Assembly (NCBI GenBank): GCA_903877945.1
Contig: CAIRFY010000542.1
Span: 1 to 7,075 of the forward strand
Length of the DNA: 7,075 bases
From: an uncultured Oscillochloris sp.
Lineage (GTDB): Bacteria; Chloroflexota; Chloroflexia; Chloroflexales; Chloroflexaceae
Reading direction: 5' to 3'
The translations under genes and the position numbers were made by a program. This document shows, piece by piece, positions 7,019 to 7,075 of the stretch. Position 1 is the stretch's first letter. The number at the start of each line of letters is the position of its first letter. A model generated the notes under the pieces. The model ran no database searches and had not been told where the DNA came from. It was given only the letters and a program-made list of their open reading frames with translations.

Positions 7019-7075
7019 CGCCGGGCAGCCCTCACCCCCCAGCCCCCTCTCCCCGAGAGGGAAAGGGGCAGGGAG
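7019..7075. repeat. Partial dispersed GC-rich repeat, inverted relative to the MITE core
   Basis: Bases 7019-7053 match the reverse complement of about 5368-5402 (the right half of the MITE-like element) apart from a one-base length difference and an A in the C-run. It contains a 7-bp hairpin CCCTCTC/GAGAGGG (7045-7051 with 7055-7061, 3-base loop). The outer terminal repeat of the 5259-5427 element is not seen before it (6984-7018 is unrelated), and the window ends before its other side. It sits 35 bases after the kinase stop codon and could help end that transcript. Confidence 0.75.

Overview
The window (7,075 bases, high GC) carries three complete genes, all on the + strand: a YgfZ/GcvT-like folate-binding protein (256-1248), a very large cytoplasmic protein with six GAF domains ending in a PP2C/SpoIIE-type phosphatase (1282-5253), and a membrane sensor histidine kinase (5520-6983). 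Long GAF arrays joined to signalling outputs, plus intergenic 'CCCCTCTCCC / GGGAGAGGGG' palindromes, suggest a filamentous anoxygenic phototroph-type Chloroflexota (Chloroflexales-like). That placement is an inference from style, not from a marker gene, and is only moderately secure.

Layout: bases 1-255 have no gene and hold two 90-bp direct repeats (98% identical, 133 bp apart), each containing an 8-bp GCGATGAG tandem that folds back on itself, with a second palindrome between them. The YgfZ gene follows, then only 33 bases to the GAF-phosphatase gene with no convincing terminator, so the two are probably co-transcribed. The 266 bases between the phosphatase and the kinase are mostly a 169-bp MITE-like element (5259-5427). 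It has 18-bp terminal inverted repeats (17/18 matching), a perfect 10-bp target duplication containing the phosphatase stop codon, and two strong internal hairpins. A candidate sigma-70-like promoter for the kinase lies just downstream of it. After the kinase, bases 7019-7075 carry another copy of the element's inner sequence in inverted orientation, cut by the window end.

Function: YgfZ is a housekeeping factor for Fe-S proteins. The GAF-phosphatase probably senses small ligands or partner proteins and dephosphorylates an anti-sigma-factor antagonist or similar protein, none of which is encoded here. The kinase is a classical transmembrane HAMP-HisKA-HATPase sensor whose response regulator is not in the window. 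The most notable signal is the non-autonomous mobile element that landed exactly on a stop codon without altering the protein and may now insulate the kinase from the upstream transcription unit.
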